A DNA stretch of 64,000 nucleotides from Chania fonticola_B (GTDB lineage: Bacteria; Pseudomonadota; Gammaproteobacteria; Enterobacterales; Enterobacteriaceae), in assembly GCF_048537545.1 (NCBI RefSeq), contig NZ_CP183218.1; one strand, 5' to 3'. Both the position numbers and the translations under genes were made by a program. The notes below the pieces were generated by a model. That model was not told where the DNA came from, made no database searches, and worked only from the letters and a program-made list of their open reading frames with translations. Below, piece by piece: positions 35,541 through 44,634 of the stretch (position 1 is its first letter; each line of letters starts with the position of its first letter).

Positions 35541-36707
35541 GTGACTACTATTATTCGTCAATTTCTGCGTCAAGAAGCCGCTGGGGGCATTATTCTGATC
35601 GCTGCCGCCGTGGTGGCTTTGATCATGGCTAATACCCCCGTACAGGGGCTGTATCAGGCCTTCCTTAACTTACCCGTGGCGGTCAGCATCGCCTCGCTGG
35701 ACATTGCCAAACCGCTGCTGCTGTGGATTAACGACGGTTTAATGGCCATCTTTTTCCTGGTGGTGGGGCTTGAAGTCAAACGTGAACTGCTGCAAGGTTC
35801 CCTGGCTGGGCGTGAGAAGGCCATCTTCCCGGCGATTGCCGCGTTAGGCGGCATGCTGGCTCCGGCGCTGATCTATCTGCTGTTCAACGGTGCCGATGAA
35901 GTAACCCGCCAGGGTTGGGCGATCCCGGCGGCAACGGATATTGCCTTTGCCTTGGGCGTGATGGCCTTACTAGGCAACCGGGTGCCGACCAGCCTGAAAG
36001 TATTCTTGCTGGCCTTGGCGATTATCGATGACCTTGGGGTCATCATCATTATCGCGTTGTTCTACACCCATCAGGTCTCGATGGTGGCGCTGGGCGTTGC
36101 GGCTGCGGCGATCGTGGTATTGGCGCTAATGAACTGGCGGGGAGTGGGTAAAACCTCGCTGTATATGATGGTCGGATTGGTGCTGTGGGTTGCGATCCTC
36201 AAGTCGGGTGTTCACGCTACGCTGGCAGGGGTGATTGTCGGCTTTATGATCCCGCTGAACGCCAAGAGTGAGCCTTCGCCCTCCGAAACCCTGGAGCATG
36301 AGCTGCACCCATGGGTCGCCTTCCTGATCCTGCCGCTGTTTGCCTTTGCCAACGCGGGTGTCTCGTTGCAAGGGGTGTCCTTGAGCGGGTTGACTTCACT
36401 GTTGCCGCTGGGGATTGCTGCCGGGCTGTTTATCGGCAAGCCGCTGGGGATTTTCGTCTTCTGCTGGCTGGCGGTGAAACTGGGGATTGCCCGTTTGCCG
36501 CAGGATATCGGCTTTAAACAAGTGTTTGCCGTGGCCGTGCTCTGTGGTATTGGTTTCACCATGTCGATTTTTATTGCCTCATTGGCCTTCGCCGAGGCGG
36601 ATGTGGCTCTCAGTACCTATGCCAAATTAGGCATACTATTGGGATCGACCAGCGCTGCGGTAGTGGGTTACGGCCTGCTGCGTTTGAGTTTGCCCCGCAG
36701 CCGATGA
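35541..36707 (+). CDS. nhaA: Na+/H+ antiporter NhaA
   Basis: A 388-residue inner-membrane antiporter, exactly the E. coli length, exchanging two protons for one Na+ at alkaline pH. About twelve spans are visible. Motifs include AIPAATDIAFALGVMALLG and LAIIDDLGVIIIIALFY with the paired aspartates of the ion site, and FANAGVSL. I chose the GTG at 35541, with GGAG 9-10 bp upstream, over the TTG at 35526, which overlaps that Shine-Dalgarno. nhaR follows downstream. Confidence 0.96.
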   Translation: MTTIIRQFLRQEAAGGIILIAAAVVALIMANTPVQGLYQAFLNLPVAVSIASLDIAKPLLLWINDGLMAIFFLVVGLEVKRELLQGSLAGREKAIFPAIAALGGMLAPALIYLLFNGADEVTRQGWAIPAATDIAFALGVMALLGNRVPTSLKVFLLALAIIDDLGVIIIIALFYTHQVSMVALGVAAAAIVVLALMNWRGVGKTSLYMMVGLVLWVAILKSGVHATLAGVIVGFMIPLNAKSEPSPSETLEHELHPWVAFLILPLFAFANAGVSLQGVSLSGLTSLLPLGIAAGLFIGKPLGIFVFCWLAVKLGIARLPQDIGFKQVFAVAVLCGIGFTMSIFIASLAFAEADVALSTYAKLGILLGSTSAAVVGYGLLRLSLPRSR

Positions 36708-36885
36708 CCTTTGTGTTTACCCCTCGTTGCTGAGGGCTATTACAATAGTAGCGGCAGCGTGGCTTCGTCAGCCACGCTGCACTTGGGATTAAAGATAACT
36801 TTGCGTTGTCCGAAATTAACGATAGGGAGTTTGTCGCTCATCACGGCAGACCGTTTGCCGATGAGAAACCTAAGGAGAGAACGTT

Positions 36886-37785
36886 TTGAGAATGTCTCAT
36901 ATCAACTTTAACCATCTGTATTACTTCTGGCAGGTCTGCAAGGAGGGGTCGGTCGTGGGAGCGGCGGAAGCCCTGTTCCTTACGCCCCAGACCATCACTG
37001 GCCAAATCAAGGCACTGGAAGAACGGCTCAACGGTAAGCTGTTCAAACGCCAGGGGCGCGGGCTGGTCCCCTCCGAGCTAGGCCAACTGGTGTTCCGCTA
37101 TGCCGACAAGATGTTTATGCTCAGCCAGGAAATGCTGGATATCGTTAACTACCGCAAGGAGTCCAACCTGCTGTTTGACGTGGGCGTAGCGGATGCGCTA
37201 TCCAAACGTCTGGTCAGCCAGGTGTTGGAAACTGCGGTGGTAGTGGACAATGAGCAAATCCACCTGCGCTGTTTTGAATCAACCCATGAGATGCTGCTTG
37301 AGCAACTGAGCCAGCATAAACTGGATATGATCCTGTCGGATTGCCCGGTCGACTCCAGCCAGCAGGAAGGCTTGTTTTCGCTTAAGTTGGGGGAGTGTGG
37401 GGTCAGCTTCTTCTGTCGTCAGCCGATACCCGATTTACCGTTTCCGGCCTGTCTGGAACAGCGCCGCTTGTTGATCCCGGGAAGGCGTTCAATGCTGGGG
37501 CGCAAGCTGCTTAACTGGTTCAACACGCAAGGTATCAAGGTTGAGATACTGGGGGAGTTTGACGATGCAGCCCTGATGAAGGCTTTCGGCCTGTACCACA
37601 ATGCGATCTTCGTGGCGCCAACGCTGTATGCGCTGGATACCTATAGCGATGATGACGTGGTGGAGATCGGCCGTGTCGATAGCGTGCAGGAAGAGTATTA
37701 CATCATTTTTGCCGAGCGAATGATCCAGCATCCGGCGGTACAGCGGGTATGCAACAAGGACTTCTCGGCGCTGTTCGCGCTGTAG
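36886..37785 (+). CDS. nhaR: LysR-family activator NhaR
   Basis: A 299-residue LysR regulator that activates nhaA in response to Na+ in E. coli. The N-terminal helix-turn-helix has GSVVGAAEALFLTPQTITGQ, nearly identical to E. coli NhaR, and the effector domain has VGVADALSKRLVSQVL. The TTG at 36886 has AAGGAG at good spacing. The ATG two codons later is further away, so the start is ambiguous by two residues. A hairpin AGCGTGGCT / AGCCACGCT lies in the nhaA-nhaR gap (about 36755-36777). Confidence 0.95.
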   Translation: MRMSHINFNHLYYFWQVCKEGSVVGAAEALFLTPQTITGQIKALEERLNGKLFKRQGRGLVPSELGQLVFRYADKMFMLSQEMLDIVNYRKESNLLFDVGVADALSKRLVSQVLETAVVVDNEQIHLRCFESTHEMLLEQLSQHKLDMILSDCPVDSSQQEGLFSLKLGECGVSFFCRQPIPDLPFPACLEQRRLLIPGRRSMLGRKLLNWFNTQGIKVEILGEFDDAALMKAFGLYHNAIFVAPTLYALDTYSDDDVVEIGRVDSVQEEYYIIFAERMIQHPAVQRVCNKDFSALFAL

Positions 37786-37802
37786 GCTTGAACGCCAGGC
37801 GT

Positions 37803-37830
37803 AAAAAAACCGGCCGAAGCCGGTTTTTTT
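37803..37830. terminator. Bidirectional terminator between nhaR and rpsT
   Basis: Stem ACCGGC-CGAA-GCCGGT, with a stable tetraloop, flanked by seven A on the left and seven T on the right. Confidence 0.93.
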
Positions 37831-37851
37831 AACAAGCACACAACGTAATGC

Positions 37852-38115
37852 TTATTGCATTGCGTTGATACGCGCCGTCAGGTTTGACTTATGACGCGCT
37901 GCTTTGTTTTTGTGGATCAGGCCTTTAGCTGCCTGGCGATCCACAAGAGGTTGCATTACGAGGAATGCTTTTTGTGCTGCGTCTTTGTCGCCAGCTGCGA
38001 TAGCTGCGTCAACCTTCTTAATGAAGGTACGCACCATTGAGCGACGGCTAGCGTTATGCTTGCGACGTTTCTCAGACTGTATGGCGCGTTTCTTAGCTGA
38101 TTTGATATTAGCCAA
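37852..38115 (-). CDS. rpsT: 30S ribosomal protein S20
   Basis: An 87-residue, lysine- and alanine-rich protein beginning ANIKSAKKRAIQSEKRRKHN after the initiator. The start is TTG at 38115, as in E. coli rpsT, with GGGAGTTGGACC upstream; an 11-codon upstream extension is rejected. The rare TTG start is part of the known translational autocontrol of S20. Its promoter is at 38163-38191. Confidence 0.98.
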   Translation of the reverse strand: MANIKSAKKRAIQSEKRRKHNASRRSMVRTFIKKVDAAIAAGDKDAAQKAFLVMQPLVDRQAAKGLIHKNKAARHKSNLTARINAMQ

Positions 38116-38162
38116 GGTCCAACTCCCAAATATATATATTGAGGACAATTCAAAGGCCGAGG

Positions 38163-38191
38163 AATATGCCCTTTTAGCCTTCGTTTGTCAA
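38163..38191 (-). promoter_or_regulatory. rpsT promoter
   Basis: On the minus strand: -35 TTGACA (38191-38186), a 17-bp spacer, and -10 CATATT (38168-38163), followed by the GC-rich discriminator CCTCGGCC typical of stringently controlled promoters. The CTCGGCCTTTGAATTGTCC stretch matches E. coli rpsT P2. From here to the ribF promoter (about 300 bp) I saw no gene. Confidence 0.8.
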
Positions 38192-38492
38192 TGGATTTGT
38201 GCAAATAAGCGCCGTTTGTACGGGCGGCACTTGCTACGTTGTGATGGCGCAGGATTTTACCAGCTTCAGCCATGGGAATACAGTGTTTCACGAGAAAAAT
38301 CGCCATGTGATTTGCATCACAGTCTGCAAGCTGTTGGTCCTGGTGGGTTATCCCCCGTCTTTCAAGCGTCGGCCAGAAGCCAAGCTCGCTATCAGCGCGC
38401 TAATATAGCACGCATTGGGCCAGATAAACGGTGGTTAAGGCGATTATCCTCCGGTATGGTATGACTATTACATCAAAGGAACCAATCGCGGG

Positions 38493-38521
38493 TTAACCTT
38501 GACCGCTGTACAAGGTATAAT
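38493..38521 (+). promoter_or_regulatory. Promoter of the ribF-ileS-lspA-fkpB-ispH operon
   Basis: -35 TTAACC (38493-38498), a 17-bp spacer, and a perfect -10 TATAAT (38516-38521), about 30 bp before the ribF start codon. Confidence 0.75.
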
Positions 38522-38550
38522 CCGCCGATTTCCACTGTGTTGGGCCAGCT

Positions 38551-39489
38551 ATGCAGCTAATTCGCGGCATCCATAATATCCGGGCACGCCACCGTGGCTG
38601 TGTGCTCACCATCGGCAATTTTGACGGCGTCCATCGCGGTCATAAGGCGCTATTGGGGCAGTTGAAGCAGGAAGGACGGCGACTGGGGTTACCGGTCATC
38701 GTCATGATCTTTGAGCCGCAGCCGCTGGAACTGTTTGCCGCGGATAAGGCTCCGGCCCGCCTCACGCGCTTGCGTGACAAAGCCAAATACCTGGCGCAGG
38801 CCGGGGTTGATTACCTGTTGTGCGTCAAGTTTGATCCCCGCTTTGCCGCCCATACCGCTCAGGCATTCGTTGCCGAGCTGCTGGTCGAAAAGCTGGGGGT
38901 AAAATTCCTGATGGTGGGGGATGATTTCCGCTTTGGTGCTGGTCGCCAGGGGGATTTCCCGCTGTTAGAGCTTGCCGGGCAAGAATTCGGCTTTGAGGTG
39001 GTCAGCACGCCAAGCTTCCGTGAAGGCGATCTGCGTATCAGCAGCACCGCCATCCGCAATGCGTTGCGTGATGATGATTTGCCGCTGGCAGAAACCCTGC
39101 TGGGGCATCCTTACAGTATTTCCGGGCGCGTAGTGCATGGCGATGAACTGGGGCGAACCATTGGTTTCCCAACCGCCAACCTGCCGCTCAAACGCCTGGT
39201 TGCCCCGGTGAAAGGGGTATATGCCGTCGATGTTTATGGCCTTGGCCCCGAGCCTTTGCCGGGCGTGGCCAATATTGGCACTCGCCCAACGGTGGCAGGC
39301 GTACGTCAGCAGTTGGAAGTGCATCTGCTGGATGTAACCATGGATCTTTACGGGCGCCACCTTGATGTGGTGCTGCGCGCAAAATTGCGCAATGAACAGC
39401 GTTTTGCTTCGCTCGATGCGCTAAAGCAGCAAATCGCCAATGATGTGGTGACGGCCCGGACGTTCTTCGGGCTACAGACACCGGCTTAA
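38551..39489 (+). CDS. ribF: Bifunctional riboflavin kinase / FAD synthetase
   Basis: A 312-residue enzyme making FMN and then FAD from riboflavin. The N-terminal adenylyltransferase domain carries TIGNFDGVHRGHKALL (residues 21-36) and the C-terminal kinase domain carries GRTIGFPTANLPL. It is first in an operon with ileS (30 bp gap), lspA, fkpB and ispH, the classic enterobacterial order. No good Shine-Dalgarno is visible before the ATG. Confidence 0.97.
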   Translation: MQLIRGIHNIRARHRGCVLTIGNFDGVHRGHKALLGQLKQEGRRLGLPVIVMIFEPQPLELFAADKAPARLTRLRDKAKYLAQAGVDYLLCVKFDPRFAAHTAQAFVAELLVEKLGVKFLMVGDDFRFGAGRQGDFPLLELAGQEFGFEVVSTPSFREGDLRISSTAIRNALRDDDLPLAETLLGHPYSISGRVVHGDELGRTIGFPTANLPLKRLVAPVKGVYAVDVYGLGPEPLPGVANIGTRPTVAGVRQQLEVHLLDVTMDLYGRHLDVVLRAKLRNEQRFASLDALKQQIANDVVTARTFFGLQTPA

Positions 39490-39519
39490 TCTACGAACCG
39501 AAACGAGATCGAGAATCTA

Positions 39520-42336
39520 ATGAGTGACTACAAGAATACCCTGAACTTGCCGGAAACAGGGTTCCCGATGCGTGGCGATCTCGCCAAGCGTGAACCTGGC
39601 ATGCTCGCACGTTGGTATGAACAGGATCTGTACGGGATCATTCGTGCCGCCAAAAAGGGCAAGAAATCCTTCATTCTGCATGACGGCCCTCCGTATGCGA
39701 ATGGCAGCATTCACATTGGTCACTCGGTAAACAAGATCCTCAAAGACATTATTATCAAGTCAAAAGGGATGGCTGGCTTTGATTCGCCTTATGTTCCAGG
39801 CTGGGACTGCCACGGTCTGCCTATCGAACTGAAGGTTGAGCAACTGTATGGCAAACCGGGTGAGAAACTGACACCGGCAGAGTTCCGCCAGAAATGCCGT
39901 GAATATGCTGCTGAGCAGGTAGAAGGCCAGAAGAAAGACTTTATCCGTCTGGGGGTGCTGGGTGACTGGGATCATCCGTACCTGACCATGAATTTTAAAA
40001 CCGAAGCCAACATCATCCGTGCATTGGGCAAGATCATCAGCAATGGTCATCTGCTCAAAGGCGCCAAGCCGGTGCACTGGTGTACGGACTGCGGTTCTTC
40101 CCTGGCGGAAGCGGAAGTTGAATATTACGACAAAACCTCGCCATCCATCGACGTCGCGTTTCATGCGGTTGATGCGGCGGCGGTGGCCAGCAAGTTTGGT
40201 GTAACCAACGTGAATGGCCCGGTGTCACTGGTGATCTGGACGACCACACCGTGGACGCTGCCTGCCAACCGTGCGATCTCGCTGAATGCAGAGTTCAGCT
40301 ACCATCTGGTACAGGTTGAAGGTCAATGCCTGATCCTGGCAGCGGACCTGGTAGAAAGCGTGATGAAGCGTGCAGGCATTACCCATTGGGAAGTGCTGGG
40401 CAGCTGCAAGGGCAGCGATCTGGAACTGATGCGCTTTACCCATCCGTTTATGGGCTTTGACGTGCCGGCGATCCTGGGCGATCACGTTACGCTGGATGCC
40501 GGTACCGGTGCCGTACATACCGCTCCTGGTCACGGCCCGGATGACTTCATCATCGGCCAGAAATACGGCCTGGAAGTTGCCAACCCGGTTGGTCCGAACG
40601 GCTGCTACCTGACCGGCACCTATCCAACGCTGGATGGTAAATTCGTGTTCAAGGCCAACGATCTGATCGTTGAGCTGCTGCGTGAGAAAGGCGCTCTGCT
40701 GCACGTGGAAAAACTGCAACACAGCTACCCGTGCTGCTGGCGCCACAAAACGCCGATCATTTTCCGTGCCACGCCGCAATGGTTTATCAGCATGGATCAA
40801 AAGGGGCTGCGCAAGCAGTCACTGGAAGAGATCAAGGGCGTGCAGTGGATCCCGGATTGGGGCCAGGCGCGTATCGAAACCATGGTGGCTAACCGTCCAG
40901 ACTGGTGTATCTCACGTCAGCGTACCTGGGGCGTTCCAATGTCCCTGTTCGTGCATAAAGACACCGAGCAGCTTCACCCACGCAGCGTAGAGCTGATGGA
41001 AGAAGTGGCCAAGCGTGTTGAGCAAGATGGGATCCAGGCCTGGTGGGATCTGGACGCTGCCGATATCCTCGGTGCCGAAGCGGCCGATTATGTGAAAGTG
41101 CCCGATACGCTGGACGTTTGGTTTGACTCGGGTTCAACCCATTCTTCCGTGGTTGACGTGCGTCCAGAATTCAACGGCCACTCTGCCGACATGTATCTGG
41201 AAGGTTCCGACCAACATCGTGGCTGGTTCATGTCATCGCTGATGATTTCGACCGCCATGAAGGGTAAGGCGCCTTACAAAGAAGTGCTGACCCATGGCTT
41301 TACCGTCGATGGTCAGGGCCGCAAAATGTCCAAGTCAATCGGCAACACCGTCAGCCCGCAGGACGTGATGAACAAGCTGGGTGGCGACATTCTGCGCCTG
41401 TGGGTTGCTTCTACCGACTACACCGGCGAGATTGCGGTTTCCGACGAAATCCTCAAGCGTGCTGCCGATTCTTATCGCCGCATCCGTAATACCGCGCGTT
41501 TCCTGCTGGCCAACCTGAACGGGTTTGATCCAAGCACTGACTGCGTGGCACCGGAAGAGATGGTGGTACTGGATCGCTGGGCTGTAGGCCGTGCAATGGC
41601 CGCACAGCAGGATATCGAGCAGGCTTATGCCAACTACGATTTCCACGAAGTGGTGCAGCGCCTGATGCAGTTCTGCTCGGTAGAAATGGGGTCCTTCTAT
41701 CTGGACATCATTAAAGACCGTCAGTACACCGCGAAAAGCGACAGCGTTGCCCGCCGCAGCTGCCAGACCGCTCTGTTCCACATTGCAGAAGCGCTGGTAC
41801 GTTGGATGGCACCGATCATGTCGTTTACCGCCGATGAAATCTGGGCCTTCCTGCCAGGCAAACGCGCGCAGTACGTGTTTACCGAAGAGTGGTATGACGG
41901 TCTGTTCGGGCTGGCGGCAGGCGAAGGCATGAACGATGCGTTCTGGGCCGATCTGCTGAAAGTGCGTGGCGAAGTGAACAAGGTGCTGGAACAGGCACGT
42001 GCGGACAAGCACATTGGCGGTTCGTTGGAGGCGGCGGTTACGCTGTATGCCGATAGCGATCTGGCAGCACGCCTGAACAGCCTGCAGGACGAACTGCGCT
42101 TTGTGTTGCTGACCTCATCGGCCAGCGTAGCACCGTTTGCCGATGCTCCTGCCGATGCGCAGCAAAGTGAACTGTTGAAAGGGCTGAAAATTGCATTCAG
42201 CAAAGCGGATGGTGAGAAGTGCCCGCGCTGCTGGCATTACACCACCGATGTCGGCCAGGTGGCGGAGCACGCAGAACTCTGCGGCCGCTGTGTGACCAAC
42301 GTAGCCGGTGACGGCGAAAAACGTAACTTTGCCTGA
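39520..42336 (+). CDS. ileS: Isoleucyl-tRNA synthetase
   Basis: A 938-residue class I synthetase. The HIGH-type motif is in PPYANGSIHIGHSVNK (about residue 58) and the KMSKS loop in GRKMSKSIGN (about 602). The CP1 editing domain lies between, with WTTTPWTLPANRAIS. A C-terminal zinc finger reads CPRCWHYTTDVG...LCGRCVTNV. Full-length and intact. lspA starts 13 bp after its stop. Confidence 0.98.
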   Translation: MSDYKNTLNLPETGFPMRGDLAKREPGMLARWYEQDLYGIIRAAKKGKKSFILHDGPPYANGSIHIGHSVNKILKDIIIKSKGMAGFDSPYVPGWDCHGLPIELKVEQLYGKPGEKLTPAEFRQKCREYAAEQVEGQKKDFIRLGVLGDWDHPYLTMNFKTEANIIRALGKIISNGHLLKGAKPVHWCTDCGSSLAEAEVEYYDKTSPSIDVAFHAVDAAAVASKFGVTNVNGPVSLVIWTTTPWTLPANRAISLNAEFSYHLVQVEGQCLILAADLVESVMKRAGITHWEVLGSCKGSDLELMRFTHPFMGFDVPAILGDHVTLDAGTGAVHTAPGHGPDDFIIGQKYGLEVANPVGPNGCYLTGTYPTLDGKFVFKANDLIVELLREKGALLHVEKLQHSYPCCWRHKTPIIFRATPQWFISMDQKGLRKQSLEEIKGVQWIPDWGQARIETMVANRPDWCISRQRTWGVPMSLFVHKDTEQLHPRSVELMEEVAKRVEQDGIQAWWDLDAADILGAEAADYVKVPDTLDVWFDSGSTHSSVVDVRPEFNGHSADMYLEGSDQHRGWFMSSLMISTAMKGKAPYKEVLTHGFTVDGQGRKMSKSIGNTVSPQDVMNKLGGDILRLWVASTDYTGEIAVSDEILKRAADSYRRIRNTARFLLANLNGFDPSTDCVAPEEMVVLDRWAVGRAMAAQQDIEQAYANYDFHEVVQRLMQFCSVEMGSFYLDIIKDRQYTAKSDSVARRSCQTALFHIAEALVRWMAPIMSFTADEIWAFLPGKRAQYVFTEEWYDGLFGLAAGEGMNDAFWADLLKVRGEVNKVLEQARADKHIGGSLEAAVTLYADSDLAARLNSLQDELRFVLLTSSASVAPFADAPADAQQSELLKGLKIAFSKADGEKCPRCWHYTTDVGQVAEHAELCGRCVTNVAGDGEKRNFA

Positions 42337-42349
42337 GATCAAGCGCCTG

Positions 42350-42856
42350 ATGAGTAGACCGATAAGTTCGACCGGCTTGCGCTGGCTATGGCTGGTAGTG
42401 GTGGTGCTGGCGCTGGATTTTTTCAGCAAACAGTGGATCCTGAGTAACTTTGTGCTGGGCCAGACCCAGCCGTTGTTCCCGTCAATCAACCTGTACTACG
42501 CCCGTAACTACGGTGCGGCGTTCAGTTTCCTGGCGGATCACGGTGGCTGGCAGCGCTGGTTCTTTGCCGGTATTGCGGTCGCCATCGTGGTGGTGCTGCT
42601 GGTGATGATGTATCGCAGCAGTGCCCAGCAGAAGCTGAATAATATCGCCTATGCCTTTATTATCGGCGGTGCGCTCGGCAACCTGTTTGATCGTCTGTGG
42701 CATGGCTTTGTGGTCGATTTCATCGACTTTTATATCGGCAACTGGCATTACCCGACCTTCAATCTGGCGGACAGCTTTATCTGCGTCGGTGCCGCCATGA
42801 TTGTGCTGGAAGGGTTCTTGCCAGCGAAGAAAAGCGTCAACAGCGAAGGTAAGTGA
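42350..42856 (+). CDS. lspA: Lipoprotein signal peptidase (signal peptidase II)
   Basis: A 168-residue inner-membrane aspartyl protease that removes signal peptides from diacylglyceryl-modified prolipoproteins. It has four membrane spans and conserved ARNYGAAFSFL. The two catalytic aspartates are in GNLFDRLWHGFVVDFID and FNLADSFICVG. I chose the ATG at 42350, which aligns with E. coli MSQSICSTGLRWLW; the reading from 42308 overlaps ileS. fkpB begins one base after the stop. Confidence 0.97.
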   Translation: MSRPISSTGLRWLWLVVVVLALDFFSKQWILSNFVLGQTQPLFPSINLYYARNYGAAFSFLADHGGWQRWFFAGIAVAIVVVLLVMMYRSSAQQKLNNIAYAFIIGGALGNLFDRLWHGFVVDFIDFYIGNWHYPTFNLADSFICVGAAMIVLEGFLPAKKSVNSEGK

Positions 42857-42857
42857 T

Positions 42858-43328
42858 ATGACGGCTCAGGTTAACGGCAACAGCGCAGTGCTGGTGCATT
42901 TCACGCTGAAACTGGCAGATGGAACGACCGCGGAATCCACCCAGGGCAACGGCAAACCAGCGCTGTTCCGCCTGGGTGATGGCAGCCTGTCTGCTCCGTT
43001 GGAACAGCAGTTGATCGGTTTGCAGGTAGGGGACAAATGTGCGTTTACCCTGCAACCGGAAGCCGCGTTCGGTGCGGAGAACCCGGATCTGATCCAGTTC
43101 TTCTCACGCCGCGACTTCAACGAAACCGGCGTGCCGGATGTCGGTACCATCATGCTGTTTACCGCCATCGACGGCAGCGAAATGCCTGGCGTGGTGCGCG
43201 AAGTGGCGGAAGATTCAATCACCGTTGATTTCAACCATCCGTTGGCGGGGCATCCGGTGACCTTCGATATCGAAGTGCTGGAGATTGACCCGCAGCAGGA
43301 GGAAGCGCATGCAAATATTGCTGGCTAA
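42858..43328 (+). CDS. fkpB: FKBP-type peptidyl-prolyl isomerase FkpB (SlpA)
   Basis: A 156-residue SlyD-like prolyl isomerase. The FKBP domain opens with VLVHFTLKLADGTTAEST, and the inserted chaperone flap includes FFSRRDFNETGVPDVG. HPLAGHPVTFDIEVLEI closes the fold. It is about seven residues longer at the C-terminus than in E. coli, and its last 20 bp overlap the start of ispH. Confidence 0.95.
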   Translation: MTAQVNGNSAVLVHFTLKLADGTTAESTQGNGKPALFRLGDGSLSAPLEQQLIGLQVGDKCAFTLQPEAAFGAENPDLIQFFSRRDFNETGVPDVGTIMLFTAIDGSEMPGVVREVAEDSITVDFNHPLAGHPVTFDIEVLEIDPQQEEAHANIAG

Positions 43329-44262
43329 CCCGCGTGGCTTCTGCGCCGGGGTTGATCGTGCGATCAGCATCGTAGAACGTGCGCTGGAGATTTATGGCGC
43401 GCCGATTTACGTGCGTCACGAAGTGGTGCATAACCGCTATGTGGTCGAAAGCCTGCGCGAGCGTGGAGCGGTCTTTATCGAAGAGATTGCGGAAGTGCCG
43501 GATGGCTCGATCCTGATCTTCTCAGCCCACGGTGTGTCACAGGCAGTTCGGGCCGAGGCCAAAGCCCGCGATCTGACCATGCTGTTTGATGCTACCTGTC
43601 CGTTGGTGACCAAGGTGCATATGGAAGTGGCTCGGGCCAGCCGTAAGGGCACCGAAGCAATCCTGATTGGCCACGCCGGGCATCCGGAAGTGGAAGGCAC
43701 CATGGGCCAGTACAGCAACCCTGAGGGGGGCATGTACCTGGTTGAGTCGCCGGAAGATGTCTGGCAATTGCAGGTGAAGAACGAACATAACCTGTGCTTT
43801 ATGACCCAGACCACGTTATCGGTGGACGATACTTCTGACGTGATCGATGCGTTGCGTAAGCGCTTCCCGGATATTATCGGGCCGCGTAAGGACGATATCT
43901 GCTATGCCACCACCAACCGTCAGGAAGCGGTGCGCAGCTTGGCAGGTGATGCCGACGTGGTGCTGGTAGTGGGGTCGAAGAACTCGTCCAACTCCAACCG
44001 CTTGGCGGAACTTGCCCAGCGTGTGGGTAAACCAGCCTATCTGATCGACTCGGCGGCGGACATTCAGGAATCCTGGTTGAAAGACGCCAGCAACATTGGC
44101 GTCACCGCCGGAGCCTCTGCGCCGGACGTGCTGGTTCAGGACGTCATCAGTCGCTTGAAAGCCTTGGGCGGCAAGGATGTGCATGAGCTTAGCGGCCGTG
44201 AAGAGAACATCGTGTTTGAAGTGCCGAAAGAACTGCGCATGGATATCAAGCAGATCGACTGA
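43309..44262 (+). CDS. ispH: 4-hydroxy-3-methylbut-2-enyl diphosphate reductase
   Basis: A 317-residue iron-sulfur enzyme, last step of the MEP isoprenoid pathway, giving IPP and DMAPP. The three cluster cysteines lie in RGFCAGVDRA, DATCPLVTKVH and DDICYATTNRQEA. GGAGG precedes the ATG, and the gene overlaps fkpB by 20 bp. In E. coli rihC follows; here the next gene is dapB after a terminator. Confidence 0.98.
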   Translation: MQILLANPRGFCAGVDRAISIVERALEIYGAPIYVRHEVVHNRYVVESLRERGAVFIEEIAEVPDGSILIFSAHGVSQAVRAEAKARDLTMLFDATCPLVTKVHMEVARASRKGTEAILIGHAGHPEVEGTMGQYSNPEGGMYLVESPEDVWQLQVKNEHNLCFMTQTTLSVDDTSDVIDALRKRFPDIIGPRKDDICYATTNRQEAVRSLAGDADVVLVVGSKNSSNSNRLAELAQRVGKPAYLIDSAADIQESWLKDASNIGVTAGASAPDVLVQDVISRLKALGGKDVHELSGREENIVFEVPKELRMDIKQID

Positions 44263-44283
44263 TCGTTGCCAATATCATTAAGT

Positions 44284-44309
44284 AACGGGAAGCCTTGGCT
44301 TCCCGTTTT
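44284..44309 (+). terminator. ispH operon terminator
   Basis: 11-bp stem AACGGGAAGCC / GGCTTCCCGTT followed by TT and a T-rich stretch. Confidence 0.85.
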
Positions 44310-44634
44310 GCGTTTTAACTAGCTGTAATTAATGGCTCCCACCGGCATCAGGCTTCAGGTGTCGCAGTATTGAGCTCGCCCATTAGCGTGCAGAATGAGC
44401 AAAAATCGACTTTATCGCCATTCATCGCAATGCATAAATAGTGCATGATTATGTAGCAACAGAAGGTTGACGCTAATCGGGTAATTGTTAATCAATTGAC
44501 AGCGTTACTGATAACATATCGGGCATATCATAATTTTCTAATCCGTAAGCAAATCCTCTGGTAGTGATAGGGTAGGGAAGTTACCCTGAACCCATAGCCG
44601 AGGAGTGGCTTTTGACCATAAAAGAGAGCGAAGT
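44310..44634. other. Intergenic region upstream of dapB
   Basis: About 325 bp, AT-rich in its right half, without a gene. A TTGACA hexamer occurs at 44496-44501, but no -10 sits at standard spacing, so the dapB promoter is unresolved. The rihC gene found here in E. coli is absent. Confidence 0.5.

Noticed and set aside
38199..38408. 69-codon plus-strand ORF between rpsT and ribF
   Set aside because: No ribosome-binding site and no conservation signal that I can recognise; it occupies the rpsT/ribF promoter interval.
44496..44501. TTGACA hexamer as the dapB promoter -35
   Set aside because: No acceptable -10 hexamer lies 15-19 bp downstream, so I left the promoter unassigned.
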